Part shown: positions 23,806-32,434 of the stretch, piece after piece
Layout: the number at the start of each line of letters is the position of its first letter
Position numbering within the stretch: the stretch's first letter is position 1
Assembly: GCA_946555465.1 (NCBI GenBank)
Contig: CAMNST010000005.1
Span: forward strand, 62,001 to 126,000
Reading direction: 5' to 3'
DNA from: an uncultured Clostridia bacterium
GTDB taxonomy: Bacteria > Bacillota > Clostridia > Oscillospirales > Acutalibacteraceae
DNA length: 64,000 nt
Made by a program: the position numbers and the translations under genes
The notes under the pieces: generated by a model
Databases searched by the model: none
Seen by the model: only the letters and a program-made list of their open reading frames with translations
Told to the model about the DNA's origin: nothing

Positions 23806-26265
23806 ATGTATACTTTAGATGAAAAAATAATGCAGGCATTTAATGCCGACAGCAGAGAAATATATGTCAAAGCCGTTTTTAATAACAACTATACCGTTGA
23901 CGGCAGTTGTATTAAATCCTTTAACATAACCAATTCCGTCGGCAGTACGGAGACGTTATCGCTCGGCAATACCTGCAGCAGTAAACTTGAACTGGATATG
24001 TTTGTTCCTGAACAGGAATTTACGGGATTATCGGCGGCAAAGATTGAAGTTTCAATCGGAATCAAGGCAGACGCAGAAGTTGCCTATGTGCCGCTTGGTA
24101 TTTTCTTTGCGGATGATGTGCGGTCAACGGATAATTTCAAGTCGGTGAAAATTACCGCGTTTGATACCATGCTCAAACTCAGCGATTTGGGAAATACATA
24201 CAAATGCGGTGTAAAAACGGACTACGTAACGCCTGTTAATATAATCAAAGACATTGCTTCACAGGCAGGCGTAGCCGTAAATATTCAGAAAGAAAATTGT
24301 GTCAACAATACGCCTATTGCCAATCCGCGTACGGTTGATTTTTCTGCAAGGACAATGCTCGGCTATATGGCAGGACGATTAGGCTGCAATGCGGTTATTA
24401 ACCGCGAGGGCGTTCTAACACTGCAGAGGTTAAGTACAGAGGGTACATTCTCTATTCCTGCAAGGCAACAATTTATGAACGGTTTTGAAAAGGCTCTTGA
24501 AAATCCGCTTTGTATCAAATATCTCACAACCGGTGCTGAGACTAACAGTAACGGTGTGGGAGGTGTTATAACGGTTGGGCAGGGTTCTTATGGCTTTAAC
24601 TTTGAAAACCCTTATATTACAAGCGAGACGGAAGCACAGAGGATTCTTGATATTTACAAAGATACTTTTATAATGCCCGGCAAAGTGAAGCATAAAGGAA
24701 ATCCTTGTATAGACTGCGGTGATATGGTGACGGTTACGGATGTAAACGGTGTTGTGCAGAATGTTCTTGTTTTAAATCAGACACTTTCCGTATCAGGCGG
24801 TTTTAATGCGACGATTGACAGTTCTCTTAAAACAGATTCCAAAGCCGATTTTATTACTACGCCGAGCACAAAAAGGGTAACGCAGCGGTTTAATGAGTTT
24901 AACAAAATGTATGCCGATATCATTTCAAAGTTGACGGGACAGGGCGGCGGATATGTAAAAAAGGTATATGATCAGTTGAACAATATAAGAGCACTGGCAA
25001 TCTGCAAAAACGATATAGGGGTTGAATGGGACGAAACAAACAGAAAAGTAGTTGTCTCCGACTTATCCGATGCAGGCGAGCCAATGTGGGTATGGTCTTA
25101 CGGCGGACTATCCTTTACTAAAAACGGTGGTTCAAGTTACGAAGTAGCCATTAATATGGACGGCCAGATATTTGCAAATTATTTGCAGTCGCCTTTAGGT
25201 TTTATCGGCGGGTGGATTTTGAATGAAGAAAAAATCTTTCAGCGTGTTGTGGACGGAGATAAAACCTATGAATTTACGTTAAAGAGTGATAAATCCACAA
25301 GCGGCACGAAAAAAGCAATATACTGTAATATTTTTACAGACGGAAGAAACAGTGATTCTGCCGATGCAGACAATTACAAAACCGAAAGTTTTTACATCCG
25401 CCGCAATGGCGAAGTTATGTTTGCAAGCGGTGAAATAGCCGGCTGGAATATAGATAACGCAAAATTATATGCTGATTATGATAATGGTTATAGGGCTTGT
25501 ATTGAAAAGCCTTTTTCAAAAACTACTTTGGTGTATTCAGTCAGCAAAAAGGCTGATACTGGTTCTTATGTTCCCATGACAGGAATTCGAGCTAATGGAG
25601 ACATGGAATTGGGTACGGGAAATTACTTGTATTGTGGTTCAGGCATTCTCATAGGGCGAAGCTTAGAAGGAAATACGGCTGTCGGTGCTACGGTCTCGAA
25701 AGATATGAATATATATTCCGGTTCACATGGGAAAATAAGGCTTGCGATAGGCGATTATTCAAATTGTGTTACGTTCAGCAGGTATGAAGAAGACGGAGAA
25801 CAGTTTATTTACGTTGACGGATTACCTTTGTGTTTCAGCAGGAATATTCAACTTTACAACTCATTGTTTTTAAGTTTTGGTGCGTCAAGCGGAATTATGC
25901 CGTTATATGTCAACTCAAATTGTGCAGTAGTGACTTCAAGTTCTTCAGAAAGATATAAAGAAAATATAACTGAAGAAATCGACGACGTTCTTAATCCTGA
26001 AAGGCTCTACAATCTGCCTGTTGTTCAGTATAACTATAAAGAAGAATATAAAGACAACGAACTTGTGGCAGGAACACAAATCGGTATTACGGCAGAGCGT
26101 GTTCACGAATGTTATCCAAATGCTTGTATCTATAACGCAGAAGGACAGCCTGAAAGTTGGCAGGATCGTATTATGATTCCGGCAATGCTGAAACTGATTC
26201 AGGAACAGAAAAAGCAGATTGATAATCTGGAACAAAGAGTAAAGGTATTGGAAGAACGTATATAA
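23806..26265 (+). CDS. Tail fibre/baseplate protein with C-terminal S74 chaperone domain
   Basis: A 819-residue protein. The N-terminal ~350 residues resemble tail hub proteins (MYTLDEKIMQAFNADSREIY ... LGYMAGRLGCNAVINREG). The middle is a long fibre region. The C-terminal ~110 residues are a peptidase-S74-type intramolecular chaperone: SSERYKENI (around residue 713, with the catalytic Ser and Lys of the Ser-Lys dyad), IGITAERVHECYP, and a terminal coiled coil QEQKKQIDNLEQRVKVLEERI in two parts. The chaperone trimerises the fibre and then cuts itself off. ATG 23806 is chosen by length and context. Confidence 0.8.
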   Translation: MYTLDEKIMQAFNADSREIYVKAVFNNNYTVDGSCIKSFNITNSVGSTETLSLGNTCSSKLELDMFVPEQEFTGLSAAKIEVSIGIKADAEVAYVPLGIFFADDVRSTDNFKSVKITAFDTMLKLSDLGNTYKCGVKTDYVTPVNIIKDIASQAGVAVNIQKENCVNNTPIANPRTVDFSARTMLGYMAGRLGCNAVINREGVLTLQRLSTEGTFSIPARQQFMNGFEKALENPLCIKYLTTGAETNSNGVGGVITVGQGSYGFNFENPYITSETEAQRILDIYKDTFIMPGKVKHKGNPCIDCGDMVTVTDVNGVVQNVLVLNQTLSVSGGFNATIDSSLKTDSKADFITTPSTKRVTQRFNEFNKMYADIISKLTGQGGGYVKKVYDQLNNIRALAICKNDIGVEWDETNRKVVVSDLSDAGEPMWVWSYGGLSFTKNGGSSYEVAINMDGQIFANYLQSPLGFIGGWILNEEKIFQRVVDGDKTYEFTLKSDKSTSGTKKAIYCNIFTDGRNSDSADADNYKTESFYIRRNGEVMFASGEIAGWNIDNAKLYADYDNGYRACIEKPFSKTTLVYSVSKKADTGSYVPMTGIRANGDMELGTGNYLYCGSGILIGRSLEGNTAVGATVSKDMNIYSGSHGKIRLAIGDYSNCVTFSRYEEDGEQFIYVDGLPLCFSRNIQLYNSLFLSFGASSGIMPLYVNSNCAVVTSSSSERYKENITEEIDDVLNPERLYNLPVVQYNYKEEYKDNELVAGTQIGITAERVHECYPNACIYNAEGQPESWQDRIMIPAMLKLIQEQKKQIDNLEQRVKVLEERI

Positions 26266-26269
26266 AAAA

Positions 26270-26290
26270 GGAGCAGATTTGCTCTGCTCC
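26270..26290. terminator. Bidirectional terminator between fibre and lipoprotein-like genes
   Basis: Stem GGAGCAGA/TCTGCTCC with a five-base loop. On the minus strand it is followed by TTTTTT and ends the convergent secreted-protein gene. Confidence 0.75.
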
Positions 26291-26926
26291 TTAATCAATG
26301 TAGATTCTGTTTTCTTCTTTGTCAAAGTAAAATGAATTGCCGTTCTTGTCAAAACAAACAAAATCTTGTCCATTGTCATAAACAGCATCAATAATTTGCC
26401 AATAGGGTTCATTATTTTTGTCAAAACACTTTTTATCTGTCCTAAAATCACATATAAAATTCAAATTATCTATATTATCCAGTATGTGCTTTTCTTTTTC
26501 GGTGTCATTATCCTCATAATAAGCATATTTTCCGTTATCGGGACCGTCTCCGGATAACCGATAAATGTTATATACTTCTTCATCAATCAGAGCAACTTTA
26601 TAAAAAACTGGATAATAAAATATTGGGCGTTTCGCTGTTGTTTTTATTACAGTAGCAACTTCCGTAGTGGTAGTTGTTGTATCTTCGGGTTGATTTTCAG
26701 TAGTTTGTGCTTCTGTTGGTGCTTTTTTCGCAGCAACTTTTTTATCTGTAACTGTTTCGGTTGATTCTGCTTTGGCAGAAGTCTTGGGTAATGTTGATGA
26801 TGTCATTTCTTCGGAAACGCTTGCTTCTTCCGTTTTGATTTGCTTATCAATAATTACACCTGCAGCAGTTCCTGCCCCGGTAATAAACGTAATTGTAACC
26901 AAAATTGTTATAATTTTTTTCTTCAC
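26291..26926 (-). CDS. Secreted/anchored protein encoded against the tail operon (moron)
   Basis: A 211-residue protein. Residues 1-25 are a signal peptide or anchor (MKKKIITILVTITFITGAGT). Residues ~38-95 form a Thr/Ser/Glu/Ala-rich linker of the cell-wall or extracellular type. The C-terminal ~110 residues are a small aromatic- and Asp-rich domain of unknown fold (DNGQDFVCFDKNGNSFYFDKE). It is the only minus-strand gene in the tail module and has its own terminator, so it is probably expressed in the lysogen. A GAGGATGATGC-like site precedes the ATG. Function unknown. Confidence 0.7.
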   Translation of the reverse strand: MKKKIITILVTITFITGAGTAAGVIIDKQIKTEEASVSEEMTSSTLPKTSAKAESTETVTDKKVAAKKAPTEAQTTENQPEDTTTTTTEVATVIKTTAKRPIFYYPVFYKVALIDEEVYNIYRLSGDGPDNGKYAYYEDNDTEKEKHILDNIDNLNFICDFRTDKKCFDKNNEPYWQIIDAVYDNGQDFVCFDKNGNSFYFDKEENRIYID

Positions 26927-27001
26927 TTTGCATCATCCTCTCAGGCATACAATACCATATGTTGAAATTTTTTGCAAGAATAAATAAAGGAGGTCACAGA
27001 A

Positions 27002-29092
27002 ACGGAAATAGTAGAATTTAAAGAAAACGAAAAAATTAAGAATGTTTACGGTTTTTATCAGTATGATTACGGTCAGAAGATTGAAATCAAAGGAATAGAA
27101 AACACTGAAACTTTTGAAGCGCATTTTGACATCGGTGCAGACAGTGCGGTTGTGGTTCGATGTGCCGATTCGGTAATTCATATTCCTGACGAATTTTTTG
27201 CACAGAATGTTGAAAATCCGAAATGCTGGATTTATCTCAAAGACGAAAACAGCGGAACAACAATCAAAACGCTTGTTTTTCATATCGGAAGCAGGAAAAT
27301 TCCCTCGGATATACCGCCGCAGGAAGATATAGCAACCGTAAAAGGCTATGCGGAATATGTAAAGGAAAACGCCGAAAAGGTATCGCAGGCAGAAGCAGCA
27401 GGGGAAAGAGTGAATCAGATTGCCGAAGAACTTCTTCTTGCCAGAGCAAACGGCGAATTCAACGGACCGCAGGGAGAAAAAGGCAAAGACGGAGCGGATT
27501 ATGTGCTGACAGAAGCGGATAAAACGGATATAGCAAACCATATTGACTTGTCAGTATGGGAAAAACTTGAATGCAACGAGTACAGAACGGATTCGGAGGA
27601 ATATCTCCTGCCGTATGTAGATATCGGGGTGATAAATAAACATACAGTTGCGATTCCGAAAGTAATCGGAGGAAAGATATCGGGTCAGACTGCACCGAGC
27701 GGATTGTCAAGACTGATGAAAGCAGATGTTTCGGCATTGGTGGGCAAGAAAGTGAAAATACACGGCAGGTCTCAGAGTGTTCCGACTTATCCCTGTGCGT
27801 TCTGCACCGCTGAGGATGATTCAACTGTAATAGAAACATACGGCAATGACAGGTATACCCTGTACGGAATTGAGGTTGAAAATCCTGAACTGCTTTCAGA
27901 ATCAACACAGGTTAAAGATGCCGTGGAAGCGGTGATTCCGCAGGGTGCAAAATATCTGTATGTTATGGGCGGAATGGCAACATCATCAGGCGTAACGATT
28001 TTTGATGCCGTGCCGTATCTGGAAGTTCTGGTGCTTGATAAGTCCATAGCCGATGCAGTGAAAGAACTGCAGTCACCGCTTGCAAATAAGAAACTCGCAG
28101 TTGACGGTGATTCCATATGTTACGGAAACGGATATGCAGGCGGTTACGGAAAACTGATCGCCGAAAAATACGGTATGACTTTGCAGAATAACGCAGTGGG
28201 CGGAGCAAGCATCGCAATCGGTACAACGAACGCTGTGAACTACGGAACAAGCCTTGACTGGGAGAACACACAGTATTATCTGAAAATCGTAACATTCGAC
28301 TGGGAAAATAATAAATCAGCAGAAACAACAGCGTTCCCGATAAGCCGTGAAGAATATCTGAATGGTTTCGGTGTATATCCGACAACATACAAGTTGGTTG
28401 ACGGAGAAATGCTGGAGCAGGACTACAGCGAGACAATGCCCCCGGGCACTTCGTTTATCCGGTTTGATATTCCCATGTATGACGGCAATACCGTGCCGAA
28501 GTATTACAGAATATGGAATCATACGGAGCACAATGCTTTCTGGGAACATTACCGAAGCGGTTTCGGAACAGAAGAATACGTAAAGGGTGATACACAACTC
28601 TATACGGCAAGGCACTGGATATGCAAAGATATTGCAAAGATTGATTCAGACAGTGACTACATTGTACTTGAAGGCGGAATCAATGACTATCTGCTTGGCA
28701 GAAGGCTCGGAACCATTACGGAAGATATGACATCCGTGGTGGATATAACGACAACGGCGGGTGCAGCGGAATATCTCTGCAGGCAGTTGATTGAAAGGTT
28801 TTCGGACAGGAAAATTGCGTTTGTAATTACACACAAGGCAAAAACGCACTGGCGGACAAAGAACAATGCACCGGGCGGAGCGTATACGCTGCAGGAGTGT
28901 TACAATACAATTTCGCAGGTTATGAAAAAATACAGCATTCCGGTTGTTGATTTATCGGAAAATGCAAGATTTAATACGGAAATACAAACATTATTAAAAT
29001 ACACCCATAACAGCGACGGTGTTCATCCCAATAAAGAGGGGTATGAACTTTTCTATGTTCCGCTGATTTCGGGTGTGATTGAAAGGATATAA
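27002..29092 (+). CDS. Upper baseplate/tail protein with collagen-like linker and SGNH hydrolase domain
   Basis: The open frame runs from 26984 and has AGGAGG at 26989-26994, but the codon at the expected start (27002) is ACG; the first standard start is GTG 27152, which would remove 50 conserved-looking residues (EIVEFKENEKIKNVYGFYQY). Domains from ACG: BppU-like N-terminus (~1-140); short collagen-like GPQGEKGKDG (~160); linker; SGNH hydrolase with DGDS (~367), GGIND (~557) and DGVHPN (~671). It probably de-esterifies or deacetylates a surface glycan during adsorption. Confidence 0.8.
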   Translation, partial: TEIVEFKENEKIKNVYGFYQYDYGQKIEIKGIENTETFEAHFDIGADSAVVVRCADSVIHIPDEFFAQNVENPKCWIYLKDENSGTTIKTLVFHIGSRKIPSDIPPQEDIATVKGYAEYVKENAEKVSQAEAAGERVNQIAEELLLARANGEFNGPQGEKGKDGADYVLTEADKTDIANHIDLSVWEKLECNEYRTDSEEYLLPYVDIGVINKHTVAIPKVIGGKISGQTAPSGLSRLMKADVSALVGKKVKIHGRSQSVPTYPCAFCTAEDDSTVIETYGNDRYTLYGIEVENPELLSESTQVKDAVEAVIPQGAKYLYVMGGMATSSGVTIFDAVPYLEVLVLDKSIADAVKELQSPLANKKLAVDGDSICYGNGYAGGYGKLIAEKYGMTLQNNAVGGASIAIGTTNAVNYGTSLDWENTQYYLKIVTFDWENNKSAETTAFPISREEYLNGFGVYPTTYKLVDGEMLEQDYSETMPPGTSFIRFDIPMYDGNTVPKYYRIWNHTEHNAFWEHYRSGFGTEEYVKGDTQLYTARHWICKDIAKIDSDSDYIVLEGGINDYLLGRRLGTITEDMTSVVDITTTAGAAEYLCRQLIERFSDRKIAFVITHKAKTHWRTKNNAPGGAYTLQECYNTISQVMKKYSIPVVDLSENARFNTEIQTLLKYTHNSDGVHPNKEGYELFYVPLISGVIERI

Positions 29093-29098
29093 AAGAAA

Positions 29099-29120
29099 AA
29101 ACGCACCATAGCGGTGCGTT
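29099..29120 (+). terminator. Terminator after the SGNH tail gene
   Basis: Stem AACGCACC/GGTGCGTT with an ATAGC loop. No long T run follows, and the last two bases are shared with the next -35 box, so termination may be weak. Confidence 0.5.
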
Positions 29121-29147
29121 GACAAAGTTTATATAATAATGTATACT
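29119..29147 (+). promoter_or_regulatory. Promoter of the holin-like toxin mRNA
   Basis: TTGACA (29119-29124), 17-base spacer, TATACT (29142-29147). The transcript starts near 29154 and has a ~65-base structured leader. A CCCCTGCAAGGGGG hairpin in that leader covers the ribosome binding site. Confidence 0.7.
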
Positions 29148-29217
29148 CATAGCGGATAAGGAAAACTACCGAGAGCGGTAGGCGGTGAAATCTTGCCCCT
29201 GCAAGGGGGTGTTGCCC

Positions 29218-29298
29218 ATGGAGTACTTAGTAGCAGCCATAATATTAATTGTTGTTGCCACCGGTTACATAAAAGCAACTGAAAATAAAAAGAAGTAA
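29218..29298 (+). CDS. Putative holin-like toxin (type I toxin peptide)
   Basis: A 26-residue peptide (MEYLVAAIILIVVATGY start, KKK end) with a single membrane span and a basic tail, typical of Hol-Tox family peptides. Its AGGGGGTG site is sequestered in a hairpin, as is usual for type I toxin mRNAs. A long perfect inverted repeat lies across its 3' end. It is related in pattern to the peptide at 9456-9518. Likely membrane-damaging when over-expressed and silenced by an antisense RNA; this is inference from the layout. Confidence 0.65.
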   Translation: MEYLVAAIILIVVATGYIKATENKKK

Positions 29299-29376
29299 TC
29301 GCCTCGCCTAAAAGTTGATTACTTCTTTTTAATCCGACTTTGGGGCGCACCGTCTATCCGGCAAGTCCCTTATCTG
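29287..29376 (-). ncRNA. Putative antitoxin RNA, overlapping the toxin 3' end
   Basis: On the minus strand TTGACA (29405-29410) with a less ideal -10 (TAATAT at 17 or GATAAT at 15 bases) would start a transcript near 29376. It ends in the perfect hairpin AAAAAGAAGTAATC/GATTACTTCTTTTT (29287-29330), which has T runs on both strands. The RNA would cover the toxin stop codon. Confidence 0.4.
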
Positions 29377-29454
29377 TTTTTATATTATCATATGATTTCA
29401 ACTTTGTCAACAGTACCGCAGGGTACTGTTTTTTTATTAAAAAGGAGAAATAAA

Positions 29455-30549
29455 ATGGGATATTTTGTAGAAGATTTTAAAAAGTGTTTAATCGCAATCA
29501 TCATATTTTTGATATTCTTTGTGATAGATTTCATATTCGGTTTGTGCAAAGGGATATTTGTGGAAGGCATCAGCAGTTCCAAACTGAGAATGTCGGTGCC
29601 GAAATTCGTCGGCTATGTGGGCATGATATTTATGAGCATACTGCTCGATACGCTGATCGTAACCTCAACGGATGTTACATATGCGCCGATAGGTTTAATC
29701 AGTTGCGTGTGCTTCAGCATTATCGAAGTATCATCCATCATTGAAAATGCAAAATCACTCGGTATCAATATACCGCCGATAATTACGAAAACGTTTGAGT
29801 ATATAAAGGATAAAATGCTCAGCGACAAGGAGCAGAAAGGCGGTGCAGCGCTTAAGTTCACAGACTGGGTAAAGATGTATCTCGGCAGAAAGACAGACTA
29901 TGACGGTGCATACGGCGTGCAGTGTGTTGATTTGATAGACTGCTATATTGACAGATGTTTAGGGCTGAAAAAAGGCTACTGGGGCAATGCAAAAACGTGG
30001 TGGACGAACAGAAATGCAAGCAAATGGCTGAAGGATAATTTCGATTTCATCACACCAACCTACAGGAACGGGGAACTGCAGACAGGGGATATCGGCATCC
30101 GGACAAGCGGCACATACGGCCATATATTCATTGTCAAAGAACCAACAGCAAACGGCAAAGTAAAGTATTACGACCAGAATGCGGCAGGAAACGGCGATGC
30201 AATGGCACTGAGAGAAAAGCCGTACACAAGTGCATACATCAACGGCATACTCAGACCGAAAAATCAGAGCAGTCTGAAAGAAACGGCAGTGTTCAAAGTA
30301 GGCAGCACATATACGCTGACAACAAATGTAAATGTCCGCACAGGAGCAGGAACGAACTGTGCACAGAAAAAGAAAGCAGAACTGACAGCAGACGGACAGA
30401 AACATGCACTCAATCAGATGTATGCAACGCTGAAAACAGGAACACGTGTCACCGTCAATCAGATAAAATATATCGGTTCGGATATCTGGGCGCAGATACC
30501 CTCCGGCTGGATTTGCCTGAAGTATAACGGCAAAGCCTATGCGAAGTAA
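29455..30549 (+). CDS. Holin-endolysin fusion (holin_4-type membrane domain + CHAP + SH3)
   Basis: A 364-residue protein that joins two normally separate lysis proteins. Residues 1-~125 have hydrophobic segments (CLIAIIIFLIFFVIDFIFG; YVGMIFMSILLDTLIV; IGLISCVCFSIIEVSSII) and the IENAKSLGINIPP ending of phage holins. Residues ~135-255 are a CHAP amidase/endopeptidase with Cys in GVQCVDLIDCY (~156) and His in TYGHIFIV (~222). Residues ~280-364 are an SH3 wall-binding domain (TTNVNVRTGAG). ATG 29455 follows AAAGGAG. No frameshift or stop separates the parts. Confidence 0.8.
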   Translation: MGYFVEDFKKCLIAIIIFLIFFVIDFIFGLCKGIFVEGISSSKLRMSVPKFVGYVGMIFMSILLDTLIVTSTDVTYAPIGLISCVCFSIIEVSSIIENAKSLGINIPPIITKTFEYIKDKMLSDKEQKGGAALKFTDWVKMYLGRKTDYDGAYGVQCVDLIDCYIDRCLGLKKGYWGNAKTWWTNRNASKWLKDNFDFITPTYRNGELQTGDIGIRTSGTYGHIFIVKEPTANGKVKYYDQNAAGNGDAMALREKPYTSAYINGILRPKNQSSLKETAVFKVGSTYTLTTNVNVRTGAGTNCAQKKKAELTADGQKHALNQMYATLKTGTRVTVNQIKYIGSDIWAQIPSGWICLKYNGKAYAK

Positions 30550-30597
30550 GGTAACTGCCATGTGGACTGAAATTGTTGAAGATATTGATTCATAAAA

Positions 30598-30643
30598 AAC
30601 ACCCCTCATTCTCTTCATTGAGTTTGAGGGGTTCTCTTATTTT
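30598..30643 (+). terminator. Terminator after the lysis gene
   Basis: Stem AACACCCCTCA/TGAGGGGTT with a 15-base loop, followed by a T-rich tract. Confidence 0.75.
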
Positions 30644-30765
30644 AATTATAATTAAGATAATAATTGCAAAAAAAAGTGACATTATCAAATAAAAATTCTC
30701 CTTATTGATGATAAAATTTTCACGTATAATTATAAATATTGGAAATATCTACAAATTTCGTGTAA

Positions 30766-30810
30766 CATTTTGTCGAATTGTTGACAAAATGGATTACAAT
30801 TCATTATACT
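30766..30810 (+). promoter_or_regulatory. Regulated promoter with inverted repeat over the -35 box
   Basis: TTGACA (30781-30786), 18-base spacer, TATACT (30805-30810). A perfect 9-bp inverted repeat CATTTTGTC-N8-GACAAAATG (30766-30791) overlaps the -35, so a repressor or activator probably binds there. Confidence 0.6.
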
Positions 30811-30916
30811 AGATATTAGTTTTTTGGCGATATATGTTGTTTTTAGTTGTTGTAAAAATTTTATACTTAAGTTTGCAGTGCGGTTTATCGTGTTTGTTTA
30901 TAATATGTAAATACTA

Positions 30917-30945
30917 TTGACACGAATTAAAATTTAGAATATAAT
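30917..30945 (+). promoter_or_regulatory. Perfect sigma-A promoter of the cargo cassette
   Basis: TTGACA (30917-30922), 17-base spacer, TATAAT (30940-30945). It would give an mRNA with a ~100-base leader before the 56-residue gene. Confidence 0.8.
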
Positions 30946-31051
30946 ATTAAAATGGGAATTTAAAATTTTCTATTCAATATTAATTCCAAATAACAAACTA
31001 ATTTATACAAAGGTGTCGTCATTATTACACATTGTAAACGGAGTGAAAAAG

Positions 31052-31222
31052 ATGGTAAAAGATTTAATTAGTATTAGTTCAGATGAAATCGAACTTAGCG
31101 CAGAAAGAAGTGTCCAGAAAGATAATACAACTGTTATTTATCTTCATAATAATGGTGATCCGGAATATGAGTTGAAAAAAGAAGATATGGACGTATGGAT
31201 TAAGGAAGATATAGACGATTGA
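31052..31222 (+). CDS. Small acidic cargo protein
   Basis: A 56-residue protein (MVKDLISISSDEIELSAER start, KKEDMDVWIKEDIDD end). ATG 31052 has CGGAGTG at a good distance. A predicted beta hairpin plus acidic C-terminus; no known family. First gene of an AT-rich three-gene cassette between the lysis gene and the attachment site, a place where prophages carry superinfection-exclusion or defence genes. It could be an antidote or sensor; this is only suggested by position. Confidence 0.55.
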   Translation: MVKDLISISSDEIELSAERSVQKDNTTVIYLHNNGDPEYELKKEDMDVWIKEDIDD

Positions 31223-31236
31223 TTTATATTATTTAT

Positions 31237-31277
31237 TAATGCCTAATCTTACTGCTGAGTGTTAAGATTAGGCATTA
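31237..31277 (+). terminator. Long inverted repeat between cargo genes 1 and 2
   Basis: Perfect arms TAATGCCTAATCTTA/TAAGATTAGGCATTA around a 10-base loop. It lacks a long T tract, so it may attenuate or protect RNA rather than stop it fully; it would make gene 1 more abundant than genes 2 and 3. Confidence 0.6.
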
Positions 31278-31302
31278 ATTATTAGTTTGGAAAGGAATTA
31301 TT

Positions 31303-31941
31303 ATGTATATTGTTTTTAAAGGTACAGATGAATGGTTTGAAAAACATCCTCAATTAAAAGAAAAATTTAAGAAAACATATAAAACAATTTATGAAGCGGC
31401 ACACGAATATGCTGTACATATGGATGAGTTAGTAAAAGACAGGACTAATGATTCTTTAGAAATTGAAATAAGTGAAAATTTATTAAAACAAACTTTAATT
31501 GATGCATTTGATGATCTTTTAAGATTAACAAATTATCATCCAACAGATAAGCCTAACCCTATCAAAGAAATGTCATATATTGTGTTTTGGTTAGTTCATC
31601 GAAAGCCTATAAGATTGGTTTCTGAGGATATTATAAAAAATGATAAATTAACAGATATTGCAAGAACACGTTTGTTATTTATTAATGAAGAATTTGGTGT
31701 AAAATTATTAATAAATTCTATCTTTACTGGAAAACAAGAAAACGGAATGTTTTCCAGTGTTAAAGATGAAGCACAGAAACAATTAAAGTATTATAAACGT
31801 TTTTTGTTGTATTACTTGATTTATAGACTAGATTCTCCTAAAGCATTGGAAGCGATGGCCTTAGGTTGTACAATTTATCCAATTTGGAATGTGAATCCCG
31901 TAATTTGGGACAATCCAGAAGATACGGAACATGATTTTTAG
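31303..31941 (+). CDS. Cargo protein of unknown function (212 residues)
   Basis: A soluble, helical, Lys/Glu-rich protein with AAAGGAA before the ATG. Visible segments include FWLVHRKPIRLVSEDI and a C-terminal ALEAMALGCTIYPIWNVNPVIWDN. No nuclease, kinase, NTPase or HTH motif is recognised. It is followed 11 bases later by a membrane protein gene, so the two probably act together. Confidence 0.6.
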   Translation: MYIVFKGTDEWFEKHPQLKEKFKKTYKTIYEAAHEYAVHMDELVKDRTNDSLEIEISENLLKQTLIDAFDDLLRLTNYHPTDKPNPIKEMSYIVFWLVHRKPIRLVSEDIIKNDKLTDIARTRLLFINEEFGVKLLINSIFTGKQENGMFSSVKDEAQKQLKYYKRFLLYYLIYRLDSPKALEAMALGCTIYPIWNVNPVIWDNPEDTEHDF

Positions 31942-31952
31942 GAGAATCTTAA

Positions 31953-32402
31953 ATGTATATCGGAAAGTGGAAAATAACTAAAAAAGACTTCATCTGGTTA
32001 ATTATTTGTTTGTTGTTAATAATATGTTTTTTTATCGGGATTTTTGTAAGTAAAAATAGTGATGAATGCGATGTGCTATCTGGTGCTTCTACTGCAGTAT
32101 CAATAATATTAAGTATTGTAGCAATAATATATACAATGATTGAAGGATCTAATAGTTCTAAAATAAATCAAGATTCTATCAGTAAACTTTCTAATATTGA
32201 TAATCAGTTAAAGAATGTTTCGGAAAAATTAGTGGAATTAAAGAGCATGGATAAAAAAATACGAAATATTATACCTAAGATTGATAGTTTGGTTAAAGAA
32301 ATCGAAAATAACGATGAAGAAAATGGTAATGATATAGATGAAGATATAAAGGAAGATTTGGATTCGTTGTTAAATTATATTAAAGAGGATTTTGACCAAT
32401 AA
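31953..32402 (+). CDS. Cargo membrane protein with coiled-coil tail
   Basis: A 149-residue protein: two membrane segments (residues ~14-33, FIWLIICLLLIICFFIGIFV; ~44-64, STAVSIILSIVAIIYTMIEG), then a long helical/coiled-coil region (~70-115) and a very acidic C-terminus. The topology is like small effector proteins of abortive-infection systems. AGGAG precedes the ATG. Function is unknown; partnership with the preceding gene is inferred from spacing. Confidence 0.6.
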   Translation: MYIGKWKITKKDFIWLIICLLLIICFFIGIFVSKNSDECDVLSGASTAVSIILSIVAIIYTMIEGSNSSKINQDSISKLSNIDNQLKNVSEKLVELKSMDKKIRNIIPKIDSLVKEIENNDEENGNDIDEDIKEDLDSLLNYIKEDFDQ

Positions 32403-32434
32403 AAATTATATACGTATTATTTTAAAATATATTT

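Larger units (their letters stand above)
30644..31051. other. AT-rich regulatory interval before the cargo cassette
   Basis: About 400 bases without a credible gene. It contains two sigma-A promoters (30781-30810, 30917-30945), annotated separately, and a sharp rise in A+T compared with the lysis gene, which marks the junction between phage core and cargo. Confidence 0.6.
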
